DNA of 8,460 bases from Acidilobaceae archaeon UBA158. Its GTDB lineage: Archaea; Thermoproteota; Thermoprotei_A; Sulfolobales; Acidilobaceae. The DNA lies in the NCBI GenBank assembly GCA_002506595.1, contig DAXV01000024.1, forward strand, positions 3,034 through 11,493, in the 5' to 3' direction. Of this stretch, positions 1 to 6,118 are shown piece by piece. The position numbers and the translations under genes were made by a program. Under the pieces are notes generated by a model. It saw only the letters and a program-made list of their open reading frames with translations. It was not told where the DNA came from and did no database searches. The stretch's first letter is position 1. Each line of letters begins with the position of its first letter.

Positions 1-540
1 GAGATCATCATTAGAATAAATTTTTCCTTTGTATTTTTCAATTGGATACCATACCCAATTATCTACAAATCCTTTAATATCTTTTAAATCATAATTTACC
101 TCTTTTAAATTAAAATCTTGAATAATTTTTTCAAAGCTATAATTTTTGCCCTCAATATAATAAAACCTATCTATTTCTTTAAATCCTAAAGCTTTTGCTA
201 ATTGTATTGAAGGTACATTCTTTTCATTTGCAGCCAACCTAAATATATTTTTACCGCTCATTTCCATAGCTTTTTTAGCCAATTCTTTTCCAATTCCTTT
301 TCTCCTTATTTCCTGTTTAACTCTTATTCCTTCAAACCATGCAAAGTCATCAAATATTCTTGCATGAATTATGCCCACAATTTCCCCATTATTAACAGCT
401 TTTATAAATAGTCCTTCATTTATCCATTTATCAAAGAGCTCTGGAGTATAATCGCCCCATATCCATGTATTTTCAGTTAGCTTATTTACTTTATCTCTGT
501 CTTCTTTTTTAACTAATTCAAATTTAATTGTTTCAAACAT
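1..540 (-). CDS. GNAT-family N-acetyltransferase, C-terminus cut by the window edge
   Basis: This is a probable acetyl-CoA-dependent N-acetyltransferase of the GNAT fold, acting in the cytoplasm on an unknown amine substrate. Reading leftward from ATG at 538-540 gives 180 codons with no stop before base 1, so the C-terminus is missing. The acetyl-CoA pyrophosphate-binding signature R/Q-x-x-G-x-G/A is visible at residues 79-84 (RRKGIG), after a beta strand that holds GIRVKQE. Residues 103-120 (LAANEKNVPSIQLAKALGF) match the family's typical C-terminal segment, in which a residue-rich loop precedes an 'A..lGF' helix end. Residues 121-180 go beyond a minimal GNAT domain, so the protein may carry a second domain, as many archaeal GNATs do. 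There is no signal peptide and no cysteine. A G-rich ribosome site (GGGGGT) lies five bases before the ATG. It is transcribed divergently from the small gene at 636. GNAT membership is fairly sure; the substrate cannot be told. Confidence 0.85.
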   Translation of the reverse strand, partial: MFETIKFELVKKEDRDKVNKLTENTWIWGDYTPELFDKWINEGLFIKAVNNGEIVGIIHARIFDDFAWFEGIRVKQEIRRKGIGKELAKKAMEMSGKNIFRLAANEKNVPSIQLAKALGFKEIDRFYYIEGKNYSFEKIIQDFNLKEVNYDLKDIKGFVDNWVWYPIEKYKGKIYSNDDL

Positions 541-588
541 TTTTACCCCCAAGGTTACTGTATACTAAGTTGTTCAAATATTTATATG
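541..588 (-). promoter_or_regulatory. Promoter and ribosome site of the GNAT gene
   Basis: Read on the minus strand, a TATA-like element (CATATAAATATTT, positions 576-588) is centred about 26 bases before a predicted transcript start near 557. That leaves a leader of roughly 17 bases. GGGGGT then precedes the ATG by five bases and differs by one base from the archaeal GAGGT core. The assignment rests on spacing and base composition only. Confidence 0.5.
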
Positions 589-595
589 AGAAAGA

Positions 596-603
596 TTTAT
601 AAA
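596..603 (+). promoter_or_regulatory. TATA box of the DUF5320-like gene
   Basis: TTTATAAA at 596-603, preceded by the purine run AGAAAG, is a good archaeal TATA/BRE pair. With the usual spacing of about 26 bases from its centre, transcription would start near 626, only about ten bases before the ATG at 636. A second AT-rich stretch (ATTTATAT, 580-587) could serve instead. It would give a start near 610 and place the following inverted repeat inside the leader. Confidence 0.5.
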
Positions 604-605
604 TT

Positions 606-627
606 CCGTATCGAATAATAGATACGG
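606..627. promoter_or_regulatory. Perfect 7-bp inverted repeat behind the TATA box, candidate operator
   Basis: CCGTATC at 606-612 and GATACGG at 621-627 are exact reverse complements separated by eight bases (GAATAATA). The pair fills the space between the TATA box at 596-603 and the ribosome site GGGTGAG at 626-632, and its right arm shares two bases with that site. The arms are much more G+C-rich than their surroundings, which makes chance less likely. Two readings are possible: a repressor operator blocking polymerase at the start site, or, if transcription begins upstream, an RNA hairpin that partly hides the ribosome site. The repeat is seen directly; its role is inferred. Confidence 0.55.
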
Positions 628-635
628 GTGAGAAA

Positions 636-902
636 ATGGGTTGGGGTAGAGGATATGCTTGGAATATCTATCCAGGAAATGGTCCATTTAATTATTTGCC
701 ACCATGGGAAAGACCAGGATATTATATGAGATATGGTTTGATAAATGCTGGATTAGTTCCACCATTTGGTAACATATTTACAAAAGAAGAAAGGATCTCA
801 TATTTACAGACGATAAAAAGCAACTTAGAATTCGCAAAATCAAATATTGAAAAACAAATACAGGATATAAACAATATGATAGAGGAATTAAAGAAGAGTT
901 GA
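636..902 (+). CDS. Small DUF5320-like protein with Gly/aromatic N-terminus and coiled-coil C-terminus
   Basis: This 88-residue protein has two visible parts. Residues 1-47 are rich in Gly, Pro, Trp and Tyr, beginning MGWGRGY and including NGPFNYLPPWERPGYYMRYG. Residues 49-88 form a charged amphipathic helix (KEERISYLQTIKSNLEFAK and onward to EELKKS), predicted as coiled coil. This layout resembles the DUF5320 proteins found in archaea and anaerobic bacteria, which start with a glycine-rich MGxGRG stretch and end in a Glu/Lys helix. Their biochemical role is not established. There is no cysteine, signal peptide or membrane segment. The ATG is supported by GGGTGAG at 626-632, four bases upstream. 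The last 15 bases overlap the 3' end of the convergent epimerase gene. The promoter carries a perfect inverted repeat, suggesting regulated expression. The family call is from memory of its pattern and is moderate; the ORF itself is convincing. Confidence 0.75.
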   Translation: MGWGRGYAWNIYPGNGPFNYLPPWERPGYYMRYGLINAGLVPPFGNIFTKEERISYLQTIKSNLEFAKSNIEKQIQDINNMIEELKKS

Positions 903-1799
903 TTTAATATAATCAATTGTTTTTTTTAATCCTTCATTTAAATTTATTTTTGGTTCCCATTTTAAATCATTTTTTGCTTTTTCAATGTTTGCAACACTAA
1001 ACCTTATATCGTTTTTTCTAGGTTTATCATATATTGGTTCTATGTTTACATTAAGAATTTTTTCTATTAAATCTAAAAGTTGCTTTATACTTATTTCCTT
1101 ACCTGTTCCAATGTTATATATTCCATTAGCTTTGTATTTAATGGCATTTAAAAATGCATTTACTACATCTTTTACGTAAATAAAATCCCTTGTATTTTTT
1201 CCATCTCCAAATATAACAGGCCTCTCATTATTTAAAAGCTTTGTAATAAATATTTGAATTACTCCAGAATAAGGCCCCTTCTTCATTTTTGGCCCATAAA
1301 CGTTAAACAACCTTAATGCAGATCCTTTCAAGCCATATTCTTTTATATAAGAAAAGAGTATTTCTTCTTCCATTAATTTTGTATAGCCGTATAGATTTAT
1401 TGGATCTTTTTCATCTTCTTCGCTTATTGGCATTTTATTTCTTTCTCCATAAACTGCAGCGCTGCTGGCAATTGTTACATATGCATCAGTTTTTCTTGCT
1501 AGTTCCATAATGTTTGCTGTTCCCATAACATTTGATTTAAATGTATTAAGTGGATTAATTCTTGATTCTTCCACGCTTACTATAGATGCTAAATGTATAA
1601 TATTAATTTCATCATTAATTTTTTCAATAAATCTTATCGAATCATAATTAGATACATCAGCAATAACAATTTTTTTGTTTCTTTCATAGGAATTTGATGA
1701 ATATAAGTTATCTATTATTAGAAAATCTTCATTATTTTTTTCTAATTCTTCTGCAATATTGCTTCCTATAAATCCTGCACCACCTGTTATTATATACAT
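888..1799 (-). CDS. NAD-dependent epimerase, UDP-glucose 4-epimerase type
   Basis: This 303-residue extended short-chain dehydrogenase/reductase probably interconverts a nucleotide sugar at C4, such as UDP-glucose and UDP-galactose, through a keto intermediate on bound NAD. It would supply precursors for surface glycans or glycolipids. The N-terminal Rossmann motif GGAGFIG is at residues 6-12 (G6xxG9xxG12) and an acidic residue pair ends the second strand (IIDN, 28-31). The catalytic SSAAVYG is at 112-118 and the YxxxK pair is Y137/K141 (YGYTK). LFNVYGP at 164-170 and the stretch from RPVIFGDG to RDFIYVKDV at 193-212 are typical of the GalE/WbpP group. The length fits archaeal members (about 300-310). 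ATG at 1797-1799 is supported by GGGGAT five bases upstream. Related 4,6-dehydratases and 5-epimerases share the fold, so the exact substrate is open. The gene is divergent from the ABC importer operon and convergent with the DUF5320-like gene. Confidence 0.9.
   Translation of the reverse strand: MYIITGGAGFIGSNIAEELEKNNEDFLIIDNLYSSNSYERNKKIVIADVSNYDSIRFIEKINDEINIIHLASIVSVEESRINPLNTFKSNVMGTANIMELARKTDAYVTIASSAAVYGERNKMPISEEDEKDPINLYGYTKLMEEEILFSYIKEYGLKGSALRLFNVYGPKMKKGPYSGVIQIFITKLLNNERPVIFGDGKNTRDFIYVKDVVNAFLNAIKYKANGIYNIGTGKEISIKQLLDLIEKILNVNIEPIYDKPRKNDIRFSVANIEKAKNDLKWEPKINLNEGLKKTIDYIKSTLL
903..927 (+). terminator. Oligo-T terminator for the DUF5320-like gene
   Basis: Eight consecutive T residues at 920-927 begin 17 bases after the stop codon at 900-902. 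Archaeal polymerase commonly terminates on such runs without a strong hairpin. The site lies inside the coding part of the convergent epimerase gene, where it encodes lysine and neighbouring residues on the other strand, so it may also be simple codon use. Confidence 0.35.
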
Positions 1800-1839
1800 G
1801 ATCTATCCCCTGGTTATTGTTATAATAAGGATTTAATTG

Positions 1840-1858
1840 TTTATTTAAAAATTTTAAA
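1840..1858 (-). promoter_or_regulatory. Promoter of the epimerase gene, shared AT-rich box
   Basis: On the minus strand the sequence AAATTTTTAAATAA is a TATA-like box. Its centre near 1848 predicts a transcript start near 1822 and a leader of about 22 bases before ATG at 1799. GGGGAT (positions 1805-1810) is the ribosome site. The box is almost palindromic and appears to serve the divergent ABC operon too, so the two transcripts may compete for one region. Confidence 0.4.
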
Positions 1859-1884
1859 CTCTTACCTATTAGTTATAATCGGGG
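1844..1884 (+). promoter_or_regulatory. Promoter and ribosome site of the ABC importer operon
   Basis: TTTAAAAATTTTAAA at 1844-1858 offers one or two TATA-like boxes, giving a predicted start at about 1873-1881. GGGG at 1881-1884 lies four bases before the ATG at 1889 and is the likely ribosome site. No clear operator-like inverted repeat of more than five bases was seen in the 89-base divergent region. Confidence 0.45.
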
Positions 1885-1888
1885 AATT

Positions 1889-2824
1889 ATGAGCGTTTCA
1901 ATAAAATCATTAGAAAAAAGCTATTCAAAAACTAAAATATTGAAAGGTATAGATCTAGAGATAGATAAGGGAGAATTCTTTGTTTTACTAGGCTATTCAG
2001 GCTCAGGAAAAACTACGTTATTAAGATGCATAGCAGGTTTAGAAAAAGTTGATTCAGGAAAAATTATAATTGATGGAATTGATGTAACAAATTTGGAACC
2101 TTCTAAAAGAGGAGTATCGATGGTATTTCAAAATTACGTTTTATACCCTCATAAAACTGTTTATGAAAATCTTCTTTTACCTGTTGAAGGTGAAAAGGAT
2201 TCAAAAAAGAAGATAGAGGAAATAAGTAAAGCACTAGGTATTCATGAATTTTTAGATAGGATGCCGTCTCAATTATCTGGAGGGCAACAACAAAGAGTTG
2301 CTTTAGCAAGGGCCTTAATTAAAAATCCAAAGGTATTATTAATGGATGAGCCATTAAGCAATTTAGATGCACCACAAAGGATTTCTGCCAGGAGATTTAT
2401 TAAGGAATTACAAAGAAGGGAAAAAATAACAACAATTTATGTTACTCATGATCAAATAGAGGCAATGGCATTAGCTGATAGAATAGCAGTAATGAAGGAT
2501 GGAAAAATTTTGCAAATAGGTAAGCCAGAAGAAATATATAATGATCCGGTAAATGAATTTGTTGGCTCTTTTATTGGAGATCCACCAATGAGCATAATAA
2601 GTGGAGAATTCATGAAAATTGATAAAAAAATTGGTGTGAGGGTTGACGATGTAGTTATTGGAGATGGAGATTTAATAGGAGAAGTAGTTGATGTAGAATT
2701 CATAAATGGTAAGTATTTGGTTCATATAAAATTTAATGGATCTGAATTAAGAGGTTATTATTATAAAAGGATTAATGAAGGAGAAAAGATAAATTTTGGA
2801 ATAAAAAGGTATAGGGTGTTTTAA
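1889..2824 (+). CDS. ABC transporter ATPase, MalK/UgpC-like (CUT1), short C-terminal domain
   Basis: This 311-residue subunit hydrolyses ATP on the cytoplasmic side of a solute importer. All nucleotide-binding motifs are present: Walker A GYSGSGKTT (35-43), Q-loop Q81 in VFQNYVLYPH, signature LSGGQQQR (129-136), Walker B VLLMDE (149-154), D-loop SNLD (157-160) and H-loop H187 (THDQ). The Q-loop stretch NYxLYPHxTVYEN and the later FVGSFIGDPPM (224-234) are hallmarks of the MalK/UgpC/MsmK group, which energises sugar and glycerol-phosphate importers. Residues from about 236 form one short OB/TOBE-like domain (GEVVDVEFINGKYLVHIKF). Typical MalK proteins reach about 370 residues, so the regulatory part is about 60 residues shorter here. 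The start is backed by GGGG four bases upstream. The next gene begins on the base after the stop, so ATPase and permease are surely cotranscribed. The function as ABC ATPase is near certain; the sugar substrate is inferred. Confidence 0.95.
   Translation: MSVSIKSLEKSYSKTKILKGIDLEIDKGEFFVLLGYSGSGKTTLLRCIAGLEKVDSGKIIIDGIDVTNLEPSKRGVSMVFQNYVLYPHKTVYENLLLPVEGEKDSKKKIEEISKALGIHEFLDRMPSQLSGGQQQRVALARALIKNPKVLLMDEPLSNLDAPQRISARRFIKELQRREKITTIYVTHDQIEAMALADRIAVMKDGKILQIGKPEEIYNDPVNEFVGSFIGDPPMSIISGEFMKIDKKIGVRVDDVVIGDGDLIGEVVDVEFINGKYLVHIKFNGSELRGYYYKRINEGEKINFGIKRYRVF
2814..2818 (+). promoter_or_regulatory. Ribosome site deciding a TTG start for the permease
   Basis: GGGTG at 2814-2818, inside the last codons of the ATPase gene, lies six bases before TTG at 2825-2827. 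No in-frame ATG occurs until residue 88, which would remove the first two membrane segments. TTG directly after the ATPase stop is therefore the likely start. Confidence 0.65.
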
Positions 2825-4486
2825 TTGAGGTATTCATTGCCTTATTTTATTTATATAATATTGTTGGGAATAGTTCCATTTGCTACAACATTTTTATTGG
2901 CAGGTGTTGGAATTAGGAGCATAATTTTAGTATATAAGCTATATCCAATTTATCAAATAATAGCAAATACATTTATTTATACTATAGCTACATCTGTTCT
3001 TGCAACATTAATTGGCTTATTAGCAGCTATTGCAATAGATAGTATAAACAACAAAACATTACAGCTAATTATTGCATTTTTAGTAATGTTACCATATACA
3101 ATACCATTTACTTCAGCAGCCTTAATTTGGTCAATAAGCTTTTATGGTCCATATGGTTGGTTTACTTATTTATTAGGATTGAAATATGATCCTTTATTAT
3201 TATCTTCTACAGCTATGCAGGGAGTAATACTAGTAAGCGTTTGGGGATCTATACCTATATCATTTTTAATTATATTCTCTTCTTTAAAATCAGTCCCAAA
3301 GGAAATAAAAGAAAATGCGCTAATGGATGGAATGAAGAAGAGTGAATATTACTTTAAGATTGCATTACCGTTAATAGGTAAGGCCATATTAATAGTTTTT
3401 CTTTTAGGTTTTGTATTTTCTTTAGGAGCATTTGATACACCTTATATTTTAACTGGAGGAGGTCCTCTTTTCTCTACAACTACATTAGGCTTGGCTGTTT
3501 ATACAATTTCATTTAAATCATCTTTAAGGGCAGCCTTATCAGGAGGAGCTTTTGCAGCAGCAATTTTAGCTATTATTGCAACAATTCCTGCATTAATATA
3601 TGTTAAAGTATTAAAAGCACAAAGGGTTCCTTTTCCATCTCTAAATATAAGAATTAATGACAAAATAATGATGGGTTTAGTAGCTGTATTTTTAGGCATA
3701 TTAATTTTCTTCTTGGACTTTCCAATTTATTACATGTTTTTGGCTGCATTTAGAAGCCCTGAAATGGATTTCACAACTCCGCCCATTTTAATACCTATTG
3801 GAATAACATCAAGTTATTTTATACAGGCATTAAAAGAATCAATACCTTATTTAATATCTACAGTTGTTGTTTCCTTAATTTCTCCTATAATATCAATTTT
3901 ACTTGCCTCTCCAGCATCTTATGAGATATCTAGAGGAAAGAATTCATGGATATTACCTTTATCCATGTATCTTTATTCTTTACCAGTGATGGCATTTATA
4001 ATTCCAATATATATATTTATTGCTAAAATTAATTTATTAAATACCTGGTGGGCATTAATAATAACGATGCCTTTATATGGCGCTTTATATGCATTATGGC
4101 TTATGTATAATTATTTCACTTTATTACCAAAATCTTATGATGAAACTGCAGAGTTGTTTGGTATAAAGAACAAATTTTTGAAAATCATGATGCCATTGAG
4201 TAGACCTGCATTATTTTCAACGCTTCTTTTATTAATAATAGGCGCATGGCATGCCCTCTTTGTTCCATTAGTTTTAACTGAAACACCATATAATTTTTCT
4301 TTTCCTCCAAAAGGGGCACAAACTTTATCAATATTTGCATTGCTGGCGATAGGAGATGTTAGCATTAATTGGTCATTATTAGCTGCTTCAGCCGTTGTTA
4401 CAGCTCTGCCAGTTATGATATTGTCTTTAATATCAATAACTAGGGTATTAAAAGGTGCTTATAGTGGGGGAATTAAATTTATTTAA
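2825..4486 (+). CDS. Fused two-domain ABC permease (MalF- and MalG-like halves in one chain)
   Basis: This 553-residue integral membrane protein forms the entire translocation channel of the importer. About twelve hydrophobic segments can be drawn. Six lie in residues 5-262 and six in 281-538, with a short hydrophilic linker around 263-280 (AQRVPFPSLNIR). Each half carries its own EAA loop, which docks on the ATPase. The first spans 163-183 (ENALMDG, then IALPL), matching EAAxxxGx9IxLP exactly. The second spans 440-458 (ETAELFG, then IMMPL) but is two residues shorter between the Gly and the Pro. CUT1 sugar importers usually have two separate permeases of about 280-300 residues each. One-chain permeases are better known from iron and thiamine importers (FbpB, ThiP). 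The MalK-like ATPase upstream and family-1 binding protein downstream argue for a CUT1 role here. The start is TTG with GGGTG upstream. Substrate unknown. Confidence 0.9.
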   Translation: MRYSLPYFIYIILLGIVPFATTFLLAGVGIRSIILVYKLYPIYQIIANTFIYTIATSVLATLIGLLAAIAIDSINNKTLQLIIAFLVMLPYTIPFTSAALIWSISFYGPYGWFTYLLGLKYDPLLLSSTAMQGVILVSVWGSIPISFLIIFSSLKSVPKEIKENALMDGMKKSEYYFKIALPLIGKAILIVFLLGFVFSLGAFDTPYILTGGGPLFSTTTLGLAVYTISFKSSLRAALSGGAFAAAILAIIATIPALIYVKVLKAQRVPFPSLNIRINDKIMMGLVAVFLGILIFFLDFPIYYMFLAAFRSPEMDFTTPPILIPIGITSSYFIQALKESIPYLISTVVVSLISPIISILLASPASYEISRGKNSWILPLSMYLYSLPVMAFIIPIYIFIAKINLLNTWWALIITMPLYGALYALWLMYNYFTLLPKSYDETAELFGIKNKFLKIMMPLSRPALFSTLLLLIIGAWHALFVPLVLTETPYNFSFPPKGAQTLSIFALLAIGDVSINWSLLAASAVVTALPVMILSLISITRVLKGAYSGGIKFI

Positions 4487-4550
4487 TTTTTAAATAGTTT
4501 GTTTAATAAGTTTTTATATCACAATAAGGTATATAAATCACGGTGAAAGG
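4487..4550 (+). promoter_or_regulatory. Intergenic promoter for the family-1 binding protein
   Basis: The 64-base gap after the permease stop starts T-rich (a possible partial terminator). It contains TTTTTATA at 4511-4518, whose spacing predicts a start near 4541. GGTGA at 4542-4546 sits four bases before ATG at 4551. TTTATAT at 4513-4519 and ATATAAA at 4531-4537 form a 7-bp inverted repeat with an 11-base spacer, but it is pure A/T and weak evidence. A separate promoter would let the binding protein be made in excess over the membrane parts. Confidence 0.5.
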
Positions 4551-6038
4551 ATGTCTAAGAAATATAAGGATAGTGTATCAATGAAATTGTTGTCATCAAT
4601 AATTGTTGTCATAATAATTATAATTGGTGTAGCAGTTTTTTCTATTTATTATAGCAATAGGCAAAAGATATCTACAACAACGATTCCTTCTACATCTACA
4701 ACAAATGCTGCATCAACTCAAACGACTACATCATCAACAGCTTTATCTCCTCAAACAATAACTGTCTTTATGTATAGTGGTGGAGGTGCAAATTTTCTTA
4801 ATAGCACTGTCATTCCTATGTTTGAAAAGCAATATCCAAATATAAAAGTAAAACTAATAACAGTGCCTTATAGCCAATATTTTTCAGCTGCTTCTACTGC
4901 ATTTCAAGCAGGTTCTTCTCAATATGATATTGTTTTATATACTCATGGATCTGCATATCAATTTTGGCCATATTTATTGCCATTAAATAATTCGGGTATT
5001 AATGTTAGCGATTTACTAACAGGTGCAATGGCAGATGGAGGTTATTATTATAACCCAACAACAGGTAAAAATGAAATGGTAGGTGTTTTATTTGGCTCAA
5101 GCTTTTATATTTTAGCTTATAACACAAAACTTTTTAATAATACACAGATACAGCAGGAATTTTATAATGAATATCATTTTAGCTTAAATCCTTGGACATG
5201 GAAAAATTGGACTCAAGTTTTAGATGCTGATCAGTTCTTTGTTTCTCATAATATAACAAAGTATGGATTTTTAATTGCAGATAGCGAATCTGGAAACGAT
5301 ATTGATTATGCATTTCCAGCAGTTTATTATTGGTATTATGAAAATAATATAACGGTAAGTAATGGTTTATTATCAGGCTTACCTGGTTGGGGAATTTACT
5401 TCTATGGTATAAATTCGTCAGGTAAGTTCCCTAAGATAGCATTAAATAGCAGTGTAGGAGTACAAGCATTAATTACCTATAAAGAGCTTGTTAGTTATGA
5501 ACCAAGTCCATTGCAATTACCTATAAGCTATGATAATTTACCAGATTTAATAGGTCAGAACATTTCTCCAGGAGCCTTTATGTGGAATTCCCAAATAGAT
5601 GCAATACCTAAAAATTATAGTAAATACCTTGCATTTGCTCCATTACCTGGTGGCTATGCAGAGCCTGGGCCCACATTTTTAGGAATAAGCAAGTTTTCAA
5701 CACATGTACAGGCTGCAGAACTTTTCTTACAATTTTTAGTTAGTCCACAAGTTCAAGTATTGTCATCAGTTCCTGTATCTAAAATGGCATTTAATGAGAT
5801 AATATCAAACTCATCAATTCCCTATTTAATAAGAGAAAGATATAACGCAACACTAATAGCATCACAAAAGGCTTATGCTGGCGTTGGAACAGGTGTCCCA
5901 TCTCAAATTCCGACTTTGACGACTTATTTAGTTGACGGGATTTTCTCATATTTAACTAACCAAACAACTAATCCACAAGAAGTTATGAATACAATAACGC
6001 AAAAATGGATAAACGCTTTGCAAGCATATTATAGCTAA
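4551..6038 (+). CDS. Membrane-anchored extracellular solute-binding protein, family 1 (CUT1)
   Basis: This 495-residue protein captures the solute outside the cell and delivers it to the upstream permease and ATPase. Residues 1-12 are positively charged, 13-33 are one strongly hydrophobic segment, and 41-67 are a Ser/Thr/Asn/Gln linker of the kind that lifts archaeal binding proteins off the membrane. The folded domain starts near residue 69 with ITVFMYSGGGANF and continues VIPMFEKQYPNIKVKLITVPYSQY, the usual opening of SBP family 1 (MalE-like). A late LPGGYAEPGPTFLGISKFSTH, split here around a Gly-rich turn, and a helix ending FLQFLVSPQVQ also fit that family. There is no lipobox cysteine, indeed no cysteine at all, so anchoring is by the N-terminal helix. 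Many N-x-S/T sites suggest glycosylation. ATG is set by GGTGA four bases upstream. A sugar or oligosaccharide is the likely ligand, inferred from family and neighbours. Confidence 0.92.
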   Translation: MSKKYKDSVSMKLLSSIIVVIIIIIGVAVFSIYYSNRQKISTTTIPSTSTTNAASTQTTTSSTALSPQTITVFMYSGGGANFLNSTVIPMFEKQYPNIKVKLITVPYSQYFSAASTAFQAGSSQYDIVLYTHGSAYQFWPYLLPLNNSGINVSDLLTGAMADGGYYYNPTTGKNEMVGVLFGSSFYILAYNTKLFNNTQIQQEFYNEYHFSLNPWTWKNWTQVLDADQFFVSHNITKYGFLIADSESGNDIDYAFPAVYYWYYENNITVSNGLLSGLPGWGIYFYGINSSGKFPKIALNSSVGVQALITYKELVSYEPSPLQLPISYDNLPDLIGQNISPGAFMWNSQIDAIPKNYSKYLAFAPLPGGYAEPGPTFLGISKFSTHVQAAELFLQFLVSPQVQVLSSVPVSKMAFNEIISNSSIPYLIRERYNATLIASQKAYAGVGTGVPSQIPTLTTYLVDGIFSYLTNQTTNPQEVMNTITQKWINALQAYYS

Positions 6039-6070
6039 GGTTGATAAATAGTAATTAAATTAATACTAAA

Positions 6071-6093
6071 CATTTTTATTTTTCTTCACTTTC
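6071..6093 (+). terminator. T-rich terminator after the ABC importer operon
   Basis: Position 6071 onward reads CATTTTTATTTTTCTTCACT followed by TTCT, a pyrimidine-rich stretch with two runs of five T, about 33-55 bases after the stop at 6038. This is the usual look of a crenarchaeal terminator. ATTTTTCTT (6078-6086) could also pair with AAGAAAAAT (6103-6111) across a 16-base loop, though such low-complexity pairing means little. Confidence 0.5.
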
Positions 6094-6100
6094 TATTAAA

Positions 6101-6118
6101 AAAAGAAAAATTTATATA
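6101..6118 (+). promoter_or_regulatory. BRE and TATA box of the family-5 binding protein gene
   Basis: The purine run AAAAGAAAAA (6101-6110) followed by TTTATATA (6111-6118) is a textbook archaeal BRE/TATA pair. The predicted transcript start is near 6140, leaving a leader of about 22 bases before the TTG at 6162. Confidence 0.6.

Noticed and set aside
722..916. 64-codon minus-strand ORF opposite the DUF5320-like gene
   Set aside because: It is an antisense shadow with no ribosome site or recognisable domain; the plus-strand gene has a TATA box and GGGTGAG.
985..1510. Two plus-strand ORFs (985-1179 and 1316-1510) inside the epimerase gene
   Set aside because: Both are antisense to a complete, motif-bearing epimerase and have hydrophobic low-complexity translations typical of shadows.
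2103..2703. Two minus-strand ORFs (2103-2309 and 2452-2703) inside the ATPase gene
   Set aside because: They are antisense to conserved ATPase motifs and show no independent start signals.
3499..4365. Two minus-strand ORFs (3499-3699 and 4135-4365) inside the permease gene
   Set aside because: They are antisense to the permease and show no independent start signals or family features.
4481..4495. Small AT-only inverted repeat after the permease stop
   Set aside because: Six A/T pairs around three bases are expected often at this base composition.
6078..6111. 9-bp inverted repeat ATTTTTCTT / AAGAAAAAT in the intergenic region
   Set aside because: It is a low-complexity T-run against A-run pairing with a long loop; better explained as terminator plus BRE purine run.
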